DNA of 64,000 nt from Branchipolynoe longqiensis (taxonomy: Eukaryota > Annelida > Polychaeta > Phyllodocida > Polynoidae), in the NCBI GenBank assembly GCA_030323885.1, contig CM059186.1, forward strand, positions 168,873,230 through 168,937,229, in the 5' to 3' direction. Shown piece after piece: positions 1-10,793 of the stretch; position 1 is the stretch's first letter; each line of letters opens with the position of its first letter. The notes under the pieces were generated by a model. The model saw only the letters and a list, made by a program, of their open reading frames with translations. It had not been told where the DNA came from and searched no databases. Both the position numbers and the translations under genes were made by a program.

Positions 1-245
1 GTTGTGTGACTTGTGTGTGCTAGTTGTGTGGCTTGTGTGTGCCAGTTGTGTGACTTGTGCATGCCAGTTGTGTGAGTTGTGTGTGCCAGTTGTGTGACTT
101 GTGTGTGCCAGTTGTGTGACTTTTGTGTGCCAGTTGTGTGGCTTGTGTGTACCAGTTGTGTGACTTGTGTGTACCAGTTGTGTGACTTGTGTGTGCCAGT
201 TGTGTGACTTGTGTCTACCAGTTGTGTGACTTGTGTGTGCCAGTT
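1..245. repeat. 22-bp GT-rich minisatellite, ~11 copies
   Basis: Tandem copies of a 22-bp unit (gttgtgtgacttgtgtgtgc plus ca), with few substitutions between copies. The array begins at the window edge, so its true length is unknown. Not coding. Confidence 0.95.
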
Positions 246-391
246 ATGCGCCAGAGTTCGAACCCATGGGTCCAAATGAAAAACAGGATCATTTTTCAGT
301 GTCATTTTATTTTAAAATATTAATACAAGTCAGAAATTAAAGAGAGAAGACAGATTAGAGACATCAAAGAGGCGTAAATAATAAATGTAAC
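246..391. repeat. SINE-head fragment followed by a dispersed repeat
   Basis: About 246-295 resembles the minus-strand head of SINE family S1 (a gttcgaacccatgggt core, then an acaggat motif). About 300-391 recurs at 5605-5700; both share the word agagagaagacagat and an 'aggcgtaaataata'-like stretch. No gene seen. Confidence 0.5.
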
Positions 392-981
392 TGGGTTATT
401 CTCTAAAACTGGGCACCACATATTTGGTCTCCACGTTACGATGCTGATAATTAAGTCTTTGTTCTATTGATAGCAAGTCAGATAATTATTGTAGCCTCTG
501 TCTATTAGGTATGTTAGCAGTTCTACATGTATTGAATTTATCCTACAAAGGATATCAAAATTATAATTGTATGATTTTGCGCTAGAGTGAAAATGTGAAA
601 ATTTACACATTGACACCATACATGTAGCCAAACCTTTTTTCAACTTATTTTTCAACTTTTTTCTTGTAAGTCATAACATTGTCTGCTTAACAGTAATCAA
701 GAAAATCTTGTTTGACTATGTTGTATATGTTAAAATGAGGTTCTGGATGTGTCTTTGATTTTCATGTTACATGAGCGATATTAATGTATTGCTCAATTTG
801 TATAAGATCTAATTCAAAAAGTGAAATTCATCATTTAACTCTGACATATATGCACAACATGCAAACCTTCATAGGACATTGGATTAGGCTATAATTTGGA
901 AGGATTTTTGCTATTATTTGGAAGGTTTTCACTTTTGGTTTCCATGTCACACCTTTGTGCCCAGTTTTAGAGAATGACCCA
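392..981. mobile_element. TIR element, ~590 bp, TIR TGGGTYATTCTCTAAAACTG
   Basis: The left end at 392-417 and the reverse complement of 956-981 match over about 25 bp (TGGGTYATTCTCTAAAACTG, then GGCAC). The interior has no convincing ORF. The TIR resembles that of the 3762-4560 element, so the two may be related. No clear target-site duplication; transposase family unknown. Confidence 0.6.
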
Positions 982-1495
982 ACTATGGAATGGGAGATGG
1001 GTCCTCCTAGCAGATTGGGGGGGGGGGGGGGGCGGGGGGGGGGGGGGGGTCTTGTTATAACAATAACACATGTGACCAGCTGTTGCCAGTGAATCAGTGG
1101 GACCAACCACAGTGTATTTGGTTTTAAATATTGAATCATATTTGTCAATCGTGACAATTACTGCATGAAATAATCAGTGATTATCACTATTTTTACTAAA
1201 TGGAAATGAAATTGAAAAGGTGAAATTACGTGTAATTTTGCGGGGGGGGGGGGCGTTTTGTAAAACTTTTTTTTTTACTGTGAATAAAAATCAAATCAAT
1301 ACGAAGAAAGAAGCAAAAAGTAATTAAAAAGATAAGAAAATCCAGGTTTGCAGCAATTGCTTCCATGGACATCTAAAAGGGGAAGTGGAGAGGAGATTGG
1401 GAGAGAATCCTTATACTGGCATGACTTTCCGGTGACCTTGTCATGACCTCCTTTTTTCAGATCCATTCACAAATAGACAACGAGCCTCTCTCTGG
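982..1495. other. No gene seen; G-homopolymer tracts
   Basis: AT-rich spacer with a ~30-bp G run broken by one C (about 1018-1049) and a second G run near 1241-1252. No ORF resembles a known protein. Confidence 0.6.
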
Positions 1496-1994
1496 ATGCC
1501 GGTGTTGCGGATTCCGAGGGACACCAGTTTGCCAGGGACACTTCCATTCAAATGCATTGTCAACGGCCGTGAGAAAATCTTCATACAGAAAAAATCAAAT
1601 ATCTCTAAAATTACACCACCTAGAAACAAACCGCTTCGTACACATATAGAAAACATCTTTACTATTAAGATTATATTAAATTGATAAGGGTAGGGTTCTT
1701 GATTTCTATTAATTTTGAATAAAACTAATGTTTTTCACTGCGCGTACTGTCAAACTCAAGGCATTGTCAATGGCCGTGAGCAATCTTCATACAGAAAATA
1801 CAGGAAAAGTTAAATATCTCTAAAACGACACCACCTAGAAACAAATCGTTTGGTACACATATAGAAAATCTCGTTACCAAAAACATTATATTAGATTTAT
1901 AAGGTTAGTGACGATGCTGTTCGATTTTGACACATGCGCAGAAGCAATGTGTCCCTGGCAAACTGGTGTCCCTGGCAAACGGCAACACCGGCAT
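1496..1994. mobile_element. TIR element with internal ~207-bp tandem units
   Basis: 1496-1541 and the reverse complement of 1949-1994 match over ~46 bp, starting ATGCCGGTGTTGC and including gggacaccagtttgccaggg. Between them lie two degenerate copies of a ~207-bp unit (anchor 'gtcaaYggccgtgag' at about 1559 and 1766). The same tandem unit fills the element around 44.2-50.1 kb. Non-autonomous; family unknown. Confidence 0.75.
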
Positions 1995-2351
1995 TCGCTC
2001 ACACAAAGCGACCAATCAGAACGTCCTAAATTATCACTGGTCCCTCTTACTTAAGTGCCTCTGACATGAAAAGGCCCACTTTTCGAATTCCGATATTGCT
2101 GGTCTTGTAGCCCCCCCCCCCCCCCCCCCCCAAAGCTGGCGGAGAAACTCTCGCCGGACTGTGGTGAGGGGGGGGGGGGGCGGTGGTTGGCGACGGACAA
2201 CAAAGGTTGTTTTTAGAGCAAGCCACTGCCTGTTTCCCGACTGATAGTGAAACACCGAACTGAATACAGATGGCAGAGGAACGCTGGCCACGAACGGGGC
2301 GCCCTCTTTAGGCGAGGCGCCATTTTAGCTCCTGCTCAAATGCCCATTTGA
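1995..2351. other. No gene seen; C and G homopolymer runs
   Basis: Spacer with a ~22-bp C run (about 2110-2131) and a G run near 2168-2180. Reading frames through it are proline-rich artefacts of these runs. Confidence 0.6.
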
Positions 2352-3225
2352 AATTGTCGTCTGTTCTGACGAAAATGTCCCTCATTGTCGTCTGATTTGA
2401 CTAAATGTCCTTCATTGTCGTCTGCTTCAATTAAATGTCTCTCGTTGTTGTCTGATTTTACTAAATGTCCTTCATTGTCGTCTGCTTCGATTAAATGTCC
2501 CTCATTGTCATCTGCTCTGACTAAATGTCCTTTATTGTTGTCTGATTCGACTAAATGTCCCTCATTGTCGTCTGCTCTTATTAAATGTTCTGTATTGCCA
2601 ACTGTTCTGACTAAATGTCCTTAATTGTCGTCTCCTCCGACTAAAATATCCTTTATTGTCGACTGATCTGACTAAATGTCCTTCATTGGCATATGCTTTT
2701 AGTAAATGTCCTCATTGTTGTCTGCTCTAACTAAATCTCAATTGGCATCTTCTTCGACTAAATGTCCTCATTGTCATCTACTCTGACTAAGTGTCCCTCC
2801 TTGTCATCTACTCTGACTAAGTGTCCCTCATTGTCGTCTGCTTCAACTAAATGTCTTCATTGTTGCCTGATTTAAGTAAATGTCCTCATTGCCGTCTGCT
2901 CTTACTAAATCTCCTTTCCCGGTGTCTGCTTCAACTAAATCCCCCTAATTGTTGTTTCATTCGACTAATTGTCCTCCATTGTCCTTTGCTCTGACTAAAT
3001 GTCCTTCACTGTCATCAGCTTCGACTAAATGTCCTCATTGTCATCTGCTCTAACCAAATGTCCTGCATTGTCATCTGATTTGACTAAATGTCCTCATTAT
3101 CATCCTCTCTGACTAAATCTCCTTTCTTGGTGTCTGCTCTGACTAAATGTCCTTGATCTGCGCTTACTAAATTTCCGCCATTGTGTGCTTCAACTAAACA
3201 TCTTCTATTGGTCGTCCGTTCCAGA
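2352..3225. repeat. 30-bp minisatellite, ~28 degenerate copies
   Basis: Tandem units of about 30 bp with the consensus words 'gactaaatgtcc' and 'ctcattgtcgtctgctc'. Copies diverge towards the right. Because 30 is a multiple of three, frames stay open for stretches, but codon content is only a reflection of the unit. Confidence 0.9.
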
Positions 3226-3569
3226 GAAATGTTGTCTGCTCATGGGGAAAATTCACAACTGAGTTGAATACAAATGGAGCATTCTCTTGGTATTCCTTTT
3301 AGGCCTCGCTTCCTGCTAGTTTCAGGTTGTCGTTGTGATACGACTAAATTGTGTCTGCTCTTAAGGGACATTCGCAATGAATGTGGTATGTCATCGATTA
3401 AATTCTTCCCCTTTCGTTGAATGTGTACTTTACTGTTGCCAAATCTAGTTCGCTGTCAGTTTGGGTTTAGCAGACGTCATTCACTGATTCAGTAGACGCA
3501 GACGACCTTAAAGTGAATGCATGTTTGTGTGTATTGGACGCGCGTGTTTGGGGGTTGGGGGGGGGGGGG
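3226..3569. other. No gene seen; G run near 3552-3569
   Basis: Transition out of the 30-bp minisatellite into spacer that ends in a G-rich tract. Nothing recognisable. Confidence 0.5.
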
Positions 3570-4806
3570 AGATAGCTTGGTTCCCCGCCACGGACAAGTC
3601 CATAGGTTTGGCACAACGCATGACATCATAGGACCATATATGGAAGACATGTAGGGAGTGACCAGTGTAGGTGTTCCTCTGTGTGGCATGTGCTACTCTG
3701 TGGCGGAACCATCACAGCGTTAAGCCCATAAGTCATCAATGCATTAAGATTGTAATATATATGGGTCACTTTCCTGAAAACTGGTCAGCATGGGATGGGA
3801 TTTTAAAACATCAATAAAAACCTTCCTACATATTTTTGTCCTTATACTTTTCATATTCATGTTCAGATTTGATGAAAGAAATAAGGGAAATAAAATAAAC
3901 TGTGTGCAACTTTGGTCCTTTTAGTTATGAAGTGTTTTTGTAGCAAAAAACACCATTTTACAGTCAGCCATTTGTAGCATGACATATGGGACGTGGTTGA
4001 ATCCTTAGTAACATCTTGTATTGTATTGATATATCAAACAAAACAGTTCCCAAATCAAAAAGGAAGTATTTATTAACATGTATGCATGCTTAAATTTAAA
4101 AAAAAAAATTTGATGTCTTCAGAAATAACATTTCAAATTTCCATCACACGTGTAACCGTGGTGTCTGGATGCCACACAAATAATGTACACTAATTATTCA
4201 GTGAATATAGCATGGCTGGGAATTTTTTTTTTTATCAATATAAGCGCTACATATTTCTGTATATTATGCCATGATTAATATGCTTCTAAATATGATTTTA
4301 TTTCATTCTGATTAGATTTGTATTAAGCAGACTGTGTGGTGTCTTAAACATGTGTTACCTGACACACATGTTATGCTGCCATAAGACATAGCTTAATCAT
4401 GGACTACACCTTTATTTTTTATCTCATCAATTTATATTTTACATAGATGTAAAGGGGAGATTTCCAGCTTTCATTTGCAACCAAAAAATGTAAAAAATTC
4501 AAATATTAGATTTTAACTCTCCATGTGACACTTCTGGCCAGTTTTCAGGAGAGTGACCCATATATACCAATCCCGGCATCTATTTCTTTATCGATATTTA
4601 TATTCCCGAACATAGTCTACATGATTCAAATAAAACTTTCAAAGTGAAATGCCGGTACATAGTTGATGGCTTATGGGCTTAATGCCTTGACTGCCTCACT
4701 GCAGAGTAGCGCACGCGTGGAGGAACACCTACACTGGTCCCGATAAACGTCATGCTTTGTGCCAAGCCTAAGGTATGTGTCTGAGACGGGGAACCAAGCT
4801 GGTGGG
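3570..4806. mobile_element. Large inverted repeat with ~150-bp arms (fold-back)
   Basis: 3570-3745 and the reverse complement of about 4665-4806 align along their length. Shared words include agcttggttccccg, gaccagtgtaggtgttcctc and ttaagcccataag. A separate TIR element (3762-4560) fills the loop. The outer arms are flanked by G tracts on both sides. No coding capacity seen. Confidence 0.7.
3762..4560. mobile_element. TIR element, ~800 bp, TIR TGGGTCACTYTCCTGAAAAC
   Basis: Perfect-ended TIRs of ~27 bp at 3762-3788 and 4534-4560 (TGGGTCACTYTCCTGAAAAC, then TGGYCAG). The word 'tatata' flanks both ends, consistent with an AT-rich target. Interior AT-rich and non-coding. It sits in the loop of the 3570-4806 fold-back. 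Confidence 0.75.
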
Positions 4807-4984
4807 GGGGGGGGGGGTCGAGGGGTGCCTTCATTTTAATGGATTCTTCTCCGAATATCGCTCGCTCAAGCGGACCAGACCGAATACAAATATAAAACCA
4901 AGACGATGTTTAACGTGCACCAACCCCAACCCCGACCCCAACCTCCCCTGACTAAATATATGCAGAATACTTGGCTTAATTTAG

Positions 4985-5580
4985 TAAGTGATACTGAGCA
5001 AACCAGTCCTTGCCCTATCCTAGCTATACCGAGCGTCAGGCTATGTAGCGAAACATATCAATTTTGTAAGTCATTGCTTTGACTCAGTCATGGTTCGAAC
5101 CCACGACTTCTCATTGGAAACCAGCCAACGCTGTTACCTATTCGGCCATCCTGCCTGGTCACGTGTGGTGACATTGTAGTAGCCGCGCTATAGAAATTTA
5201 GCATACTGCCACCCTAACCTGAAGTTACATTATCCTGACATTGAACCAACTAGTCCTTTCCCTATCCTAGTAATAACGCCAAGCTGTGGGGAAGTTGATG
5301 ACAAGATTCCATTTGGGAAGTCATTGGGTTAACTCGACCGGAGATCGAACCCACGATTCAATTTTGGAAGCCATTGGTTTGACTTGGCCACGGATCGAAC
5401 CCACGATTCAACCTTTGTAAGACTGGGCGCGGTGGCCCAATCGATAGAGCGCCTATCCTAGTAACAAGTGACAAGTATCAATGTTATAAGTCATTGGTTT
5501 GACTGGACCAGGGTTCAAACCCCACCATCTAGCAAAACGGGAGACGGACGCTCAACTCGTTCGGCCACCCCGTCTACCTA
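4985..5580 (-). mobile_element. Mosaic of SINE S1 fragments
   Basis: Minus-strand pieces of SINE S1. The family tail words ('actgagc.aaccagtccttgcc', 'gcgccaggctag') and repeated tRNA-like B-box words (ggttcgaacc) occur several times, as if partial copies were joined. One short stretch near 5425-5452 reads as a plus-strand tRNA-like head (gggcgcggtggcccaatcga). Transcription would be by Pol III if any copy were active. Confidence 0.75.
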
Positions 5581-5943
5581 TGCAGTAGAAATGGCTATTT
5601 TTAGTGGAATTTAATTTAAAAATATTAATAAAAATCGGAAATTATAGAGAGAAGACAGATCAGAGACATCAAACGGGCGTAAATAATAATGGTCACTATA
5701 GAAACACATACAAAAAAATGCACAATACTGTTGCTATAAATATAATGGCATCCTCTGGGTGAGTAGGGGGAAATAAATGGCGGCAGTAATGCAGTGGGGA
5801 ATTGATAGGTGGCGCTGTGAACGGGGCTGAATGCAGGGAGGGGGGTGTGGTGGTGGTGGGGGGGGGGGGGTATGGGGGTTATGGGGAATGTCTCAATGTG
5901 GCGCGGTTATGTTTGCTAAGCAATTTAATGGAGGATCTGAGCC
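5581..5943. other. Spacer with dispersed-repeat copy and G run
   Basis: 5605-5700 repeats the 300-391 sequence. A G-rich run lies near 5850-5871. Nothing coding recognised. Confidence 0.5.
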
Positions 5944-5946
5944 TTA

Positions 5947-6277
5947 AGCTAAGATTCCATATAAGCGGTATGTGAATGCAAATGCGAATGCAGCAAAAAA
6001 ATGGAAAAGCATGTCGATGCAATGTAGTGCTTCGATATGTCCGAATGCGGATGAAAATGTGAATGCTGTAAGTGGATCGCTACGAGCACCGATCGGTTTG
6101 AATGTGAATGTGAATGCGAATGCAAATGCAAATGCAAATGCAAATGCTGCCCCATTTGTCATAGGAAACAACAGGAACTTTGACTTTCCTTCACAAATTT
6201 GTGGCAAGAATGACAGGAAATCACATGGGTATTTCATGTCGCATTCGCCACCGCATGCCATATATGGAATCTTAGCT
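5947..6277. mobile_element. Fold-back MITE, TIR AGCTAAGATTCCATATA
   Basis: 5947-5963 matches the reverse complement of 6261-6277. Flanks are TTA (left) and TCA (right), close to a 3-bp target duplication. The two halves are built from iterations of AATGCG/AATGCA-type words in opposite orientation, which create alternating Asn-Ala reading frames. No gene. The right end abuts a MITE1 copy. Confidence 0.75.
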
Positions 6278-6281
6278 TCAC

Positions 6282-6630
6282 TTAATTTTGCATAGTCCGA
6301 TGGTTTTGAATTTCTGTCCTTTCTGAGATAAGTATATTAGGTTGATTGTTATAATCTACCTTACTTTAGGTTGAAGTAACTTTTATTTTAAATGGCTAAC
6401 TTTTGAGATATTTGAAGCGCAAACATGCCAAATTAATTTGGGGAAGCGCGCCAAAATTCTGACACTATAGGTTTCTGCAGAAACAGGTTCTATTAAATTT
6501 GACTCAGTGTTCCCTTCTTTGTGGTGACAAATGCTTAATATATGCACTAGTTAGATATGTAGAATCAAATCTAGATATTTGTTTTGGTTTTGAAAATTAG
6601 ATTTTTTTCCAATGGACTATACACCTTTAA
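6282..6630. mobile_element. MITE1 copy (~350 bp, TTAA-flanked TIR)
   Basis: Starts TTAA then a degenerate 'ttgcatagtccgatgg' TIR and ends with 'atggactatacaccTTTAA'. Interior matches other MITE1 copies (words 'tctgagataa', 'aacttttgagatatttgaag', 'gacactatag'). TTAA flanks fit piggyBac-type insertion, an inference from the target only. Confidence 0.75.
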
Positions 6631-6682
6631 CCAGTGCGCAGTGTGAATGGCTAAGCTTTCCCGGAATGCATGCCATAAGGTC

Positions 6683-7527
6683 ACAAGACAAAAGCTCACA
6701 AGACAAAAGCTTGCAAGACAAAAGCTTGCAAGACAAAAGCTCACAAATTGAAAACTCACAAGACAAAAGGTCACAAGACAAAGGCTCACACCCTTAATGA
6801 AAAAAAGAATCACACCTCATTTCACACCTCTTGAAACATTTTAATTCACGTAATTGTATTTTAACTGGTACCATTGGATAGAACTGTTAATTATTATTAA
6901 AATGGTTTTCTAAATGTTGATTCTGGGACAAATTTAAAGAAAGTTATCTCATTTTGAAAGTTGACAATCGCGCTGGATTGTTGTCCTTTGTTTTAATGGA
7001 AAACAATGAAACACTTGTGAGCAGTTTCTAAGAAATACATTTTAAAAAAGTCCCGCGCATTATACCTGTGACATAATAAAACAATTTTTGTGAGCCTTTG
7101 TCTCCTTTTCCATTAGTACACCATGGGATCGTGGGTTCGAACCCTGGTCGAGTCAAACGAATGACTTAAAAATGTATACTTGTCGCTTCCTAGCCAGGCG
7201 CTCAGCATTATTAGGGTAGGGCAAGGACTGGTTGGCTTAGTGTCAGGATAATGTGACTGAGTGAGATATCAGGTCATGGTGCTGGTGGCCTGGTCTCCCA
7301 GTGGGGCAGCACTATAAAGTCGCCATGAGTGCGCACTGTCACAAGTCGGTACCCGTCCTGATATGTGACCTTCGATGTTGCTAGGACATAACACAAAAAC
7401 AAACAAACGAAAACTTTTTTCCATTAAAGATGTGAGCTTATGTCTCGTGAGCTTTTGTCTTGTTAGTTTTTGTCTCGTGAGCTTTTGTCTTGTTAGTCTT
7501 TGTCTTGTTAGTTTTTGTCTGTGCACC
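6683..7527. mobile_element. Inverted pair of 'agacaaaagctc' minisatellites
   Basis: 6683-6795 carries tandem caagacaaaagctca-type units on the plus strand. 7430-7527 carries the same units on the minus strand, and the similarity continues inward (tttaatg then a run of A on each arm). This is a fold-back of ~845 bp with SINE S1 inserted in its loop (7112-7405). Short reading frames here are repeat artefacts. Confidence 0.65.
7112..7405 (+). mobile_element. SINE S1, head-truncated
   Basis: tRNA-like B box (gggttcgaaccctgg), then the S1 body: gtcaaacgaatgactt, cttcctagcca, 'ggcgctcagcattattagg', 'atgtgactgagtgagatatc', 'cactataaagtcgccatgag', ending gttgctaggacata plus an A/AC-rich tail. About 300 bp; the A box is missing. 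Confidence 0.85.
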
Positions 7528-7644
7528 GCGTTCCCCATGTAGCACAACATAGAGCAGACTCATAAAATCCTACTCAAATAAAACTACGCTTAAAGGGGCA
7601 TGGGTTTCAACTTTCAGTCTCTGGCATCATTTTTGGATGACTAT

Positions 7645-8503
7645 ATCAGACTATTTTCAGACACATTGAAGATTGCAAGGGAGTGACAATAGGTGGCATG
7701 AACGTCAACAATCTTAGATATGCCGATGACAGTGTAATACTAGCAGACAGTGAGAAAAACCTACAAGATATTGTGAATAGAATCAATAAAGCTGGAATAC
7801 TATTCAACATGAAGATGAATGCCAGGAAGACCAAAACAATGGTTATAAGTAAAAAGACAGATAAACCAAATATCAATATAACCATAGATGGCACAAACAT
7901 AGAACAAGTATTCGAATTCATATATCTCGGACAAAAGATTACAAATGATGGGAGATGTGAGGAAGAAATTAAAAGAAGGATAACAATAGCCCGAACAACA
8001 TTCTCCAAAATGTATAGAGTGTTAACATCAAGTAAGATATTAATACATACAAGGAAGCGTATTCTTCAGTGTTATGTGTGGTCTACTCTAATGTATGGGG
8101 CAGAGACATGGACAATCTCTAAGAAAATGTACAAACGTTTAGCAGCATTTGAGATGTGGACTTATCGAAGGATGATGAAAATATCATGGACAAAGAAGAT
8201 CACCAACAAAGAAGTTCTCAGAAAAATTTAAAATAAGAAAAGCTTGTTTGCCACTATACAGACAAAGAAACTTATTTATTTTGGCCACATCATTCGTCAG
8301 AGTTCAATATACCGTACATTGTTGGAAGGGAAGGTGAATGGCAGCAGAGGGAGAGGGAGACCAAGAACATCATGGTTTACAAATATTTCACAGTGGACAG
8401 GCTTGAATTATTCACAGTCTATCAGAACAGCACAACATCGGGACAAGTGGAGAACCATTGCATCCAACCCTCGACTAGAGGACGGAACTATTGATTGATT
8501 GAT
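7645..8503 (+). pseudogene. RTE-like LINE 3' end: RT palm to C-terminus, broken
   Basis: 5'-truncated non-LTR retrotransposon. The frame from 7683 starts within RT and holds the catalytic motif RYADDSVIL, then YLGQKITNDGRCEEEIKRR and LMYGAETWTISKK, which is the C-terminal pattern of RTE/BovB-type endonuclease-RTs. A stop at 8229-8231 separates it from the last part (8244-8498; FGHIIR, then GSRGRGRPRTSW). It ends in a short (attg)n tail, a simple-repeat tail as RTE elements have, and a matching copy with the same tail lies on the minus strand at 55556-56530. The endonuclease domain and fingers are absent, so this copy is dead. Clade assignment within RTE-like LINEs is by motif only. Confidence 0.85.
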
Positions 8504-9321
8504 ATCAGTTTGATAAATATAAATAAATCTGATATAACCTTTCAGTTTGAAGTAGCTTTTATTTTAGGGGGTTATTTAAGGCCCTGTCACACTACGACAT
8601 AACAACGTCAGCGTAGGGAGAACGTGAAAAACGTCGAACTTCTCGGCGTAGTATGCAAATTTGGGCACAAGTTGAACGTGGATGCAGCATAGTTGACGAG
8701 AGCGTAACGTAGGTAAAGCGTAGTGATAGCGTCATTCAATGAGAGAGGACAACGTAATGACGCTCACGGAACGCTATGAACTTTATTGCATCGCCAGAAC
8801 TACTTTGCTTTACGTTATGTGACGTTACATACATCATGACACGGTGGCGAAACGCTGGACGTACGTTCTCCTGACGTTCTCCTGACGTTCCCATTACGCC
8901 GCATGGACGTTTCCACCGGCTTTAATGTGGGTCAACGTAGTGGAACGTAGTGAGCAGCATTTGACTAATATCCGTCTAACGTCATTGACGTTCGCCGAAC
9001 GTGTACAGAACGTACGGTGAACGTAAACCCTTACGTTCAAGTTACGTCGAAAGTTTTGAACAGGTTCAAAACCTTGACGCGCGCCGACGTAACACGACAT
9101 AACGTGACGTAGCTCGACGTCAGTCTAACGTCATTCTGACATCATCATAACGTAACCCAACATATGTCAACGTAATGATGAAATGTGAGCACGTCAGACT
9201 TACATTGGCTCATTATGTCGTAGTGTGACAGGGGTATTAAGAAGATATTTGAATTGAAAACATGCCGAATTAATTTTAGCGTGCACATAGAAACACTGGA
9301 CCCCATTAGCTTCAGCGATGA
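8504..9321. mobile_element. MITE1 copy split by a fold-back element
   Basis: MITE1 words flank the insertion: 'gaagtagcttttattttag' before 8578 and 'gaagatatttgaattgaaaa' after 9239, then 'accccattagcttcagc'. The left and right TIRs of this MITE1 are missing. Confidence 0.65.
8579..9236. mobile_element. Fold-back MITE, TIR AGGCCCTGTCACACTACGAC
   Basis: 658 bp. The left end AGGCCCTGTCACACTACGAC and right end (reverse complement TACCCCTGTCACACTACGAC) match; both are flanked by TTA (8576-8578, 9237-9239), a 3-bp target duplication as used by PIF/Harbinger elements. The interior is a lattice of 'aacgt'-type words (aacgtca, gaacgt, tgacgtt), inverted between halves. No ORF of substance. Confidence 0.85.
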
Positions 9322-9640
9322 CTGGAGCGACATCTAAGGTCATATCAGGATAGGTACCGACTTGTGACAGCGCGCACTCATGGCGACTTTTATAGTGCTG
9401 CCCCACCGGGAGATCAGACCGCCGGCAGCATGACCCGATTTCCCACTCAGTCATATTTATCCTGACATTGAGCACACCAGTCCTAGCGCCAACCTGGTAA
9501 TGCTGAGCGCCAGGCTAGGTAGCAAAAACAATTTGATAAATGTTTACTTTGACTCGGCTGGGATTCGAGCTCCTGACCTTCCACACGGGAAGCCTGTGCT
9601 CTATCGATCGATTCGGCCATCGCGTTCGATGTGCAAAAAT
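9322..9640 (-). mobile_element. SINE S1
   Basis: Minus-strand S1: 'gcgacatctaaggtcatatc' at the 3' end, 'tggcgacttttatagtgctg', 'cctgacattgagcacaccag', then the tRNA-like head 'gggattcgagctcctgacc' and cgattcggccatcgcg. Near full length. Confidence 0.85.
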
Positions 9641-9706
9641 TAGAATATTATCCTACATGTCTGATATCTATAATAAATGCAATGATTCCTTAAGTGTTTG
9701 TATTGT

Positions 9707-10277
9707 CGTGCGGCTGATGAAAATGCGAAATATTACGCCTAGAATAGGAATCGAACACACATCTCTTGTATTCTGGCCAGTGTGCTAACCATTACACCAC
9801 CTATGTTCCCTGATATCACCATACCACCCACACCTACCTGTCTATGTGGCTCCTTGCCTGAGAGGTCAGTGTAGACCACTACACTCATACCCCTGGAATT
9901 TTAAGTCTTTTAAATCGTCATTTAATGCTTACAATTACATACATATAGTCGATGCATAATTTACACATACTGTTTAACGACCCCCCCCCCCCCAGCACAC
10001 AAAATTAACATTTACTCATACATACATAGTGTAGCTTCAACAACCATAAAGCACATAGCTTGTACAGGATCATGGTCATGACAACCAGTGTCATGGGGGT
10101 AATTAAAATGGGAAATATTGCACCTAGAGCGGGAATCGAACCCACATCTTTTGCACTCTAGGCATGTTTGCTAACCATTACATCACCCAGGCTCCCTGAT
10201 GTAGCCACACTACCCACACCTACTTGTCTATGTCAATAGTTGGCTCCTTGCCTGAGGGATCAGTGCAGACTACTACA
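9707..10277 (-). mobile_element. Dimeric tRNA-headed SINE (S2-linker-S2)
   Basis: Two tRNA-like units on the minus strand (about 9712-9897 and 10085-10277). Read on the minus strand each has A-box-like 'gtgtaatggttagcacac' and a B box (ggttcgattcc type), then a body that ends at 'atttcccattttcat'. The linker (about 9898-10084) is also shared with the 27936-28438 copy, so the whole dimer moved as one unit. A C run interrupts the linker near 9980. Confidence 0.75.
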
Positions 10278-10427
10278 ATATTATTATTAATAGTAATTTT
10301 GGGTGTGGAACTGTTAATGAAAAAGGGTTGGTTGCCTTCAGTAGCTGCACTCAAACATTTCTGTCACGTAAGTCCACAACCCACTGTTCAGATCCTGTTT
10401 ACAGTGCAGGAAATCCCTGCTCCTACC

Positions 10428-10760
10428 GGGCACAGTGGCCTAATCGGAAGAGCGCGGGACTCGCATGCGGAAGGTTGGGAGTTCGGTTCCCGGTTGGGTC
10501 AAACCAATGACTTATAAAATTGATACTTGTCGCTTCCTAGCCTGGCGCTCAGCATTAATAGGATAAGGCAAGGACTGTTTCGCTCAGTGTCAGGATAATG
10601 TGACAGGGGGATATCGGGTCATGGTGCTGGCGGCATGATTACCCAGTAGAGCAGCACTCTAAAGTCGCCATGAGTGTGCAGTCACAAGTCGATACCCATC
10701 CTCCTGATATGACATTAGATGTTGCTAGGATGTAAAAAGCAACAAACAAACAATCAAATC
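10428..10760 (+). mobile_element. SINE S1, near full length
   Basis: tRNA-like head: 'gggcacagtggcctaatcgg', then 'gggagttcggttcccggttg'. The S1 body follows (ggcgctcagcattaatagg, tcaggataatgtgac, aagtcgccatgagtg) and ends gatgttgctaggatgtaaaa with an (aaac)n tail. It is one of the best copies for a consensus. Confidence 0.9.
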
Positions 10761-10793
10761 CTTGTTCCTTTAAGTGAATGTCATGGGGCTGTC

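Noticed and set aside
1..245. CRISPR-like array
   Set aside because: Units are directly adjacent with no unique spacers; a minisatellite in a eukaryotic genome. The same applies to 2352-3225 and 18955-20984.
5944..6295. Asn-Ala and Ala-Phe repeat frames
   Set aside because: Arise from the AATGCG word lattice of a fold-back MITE.
10428..10510. Functional tRNA gene
   Set aside because: A and B boxes are present but no cloverleaf with matched acceptor stem; the SINE body follows directly. The same holds for the other S1 and S2 heads.
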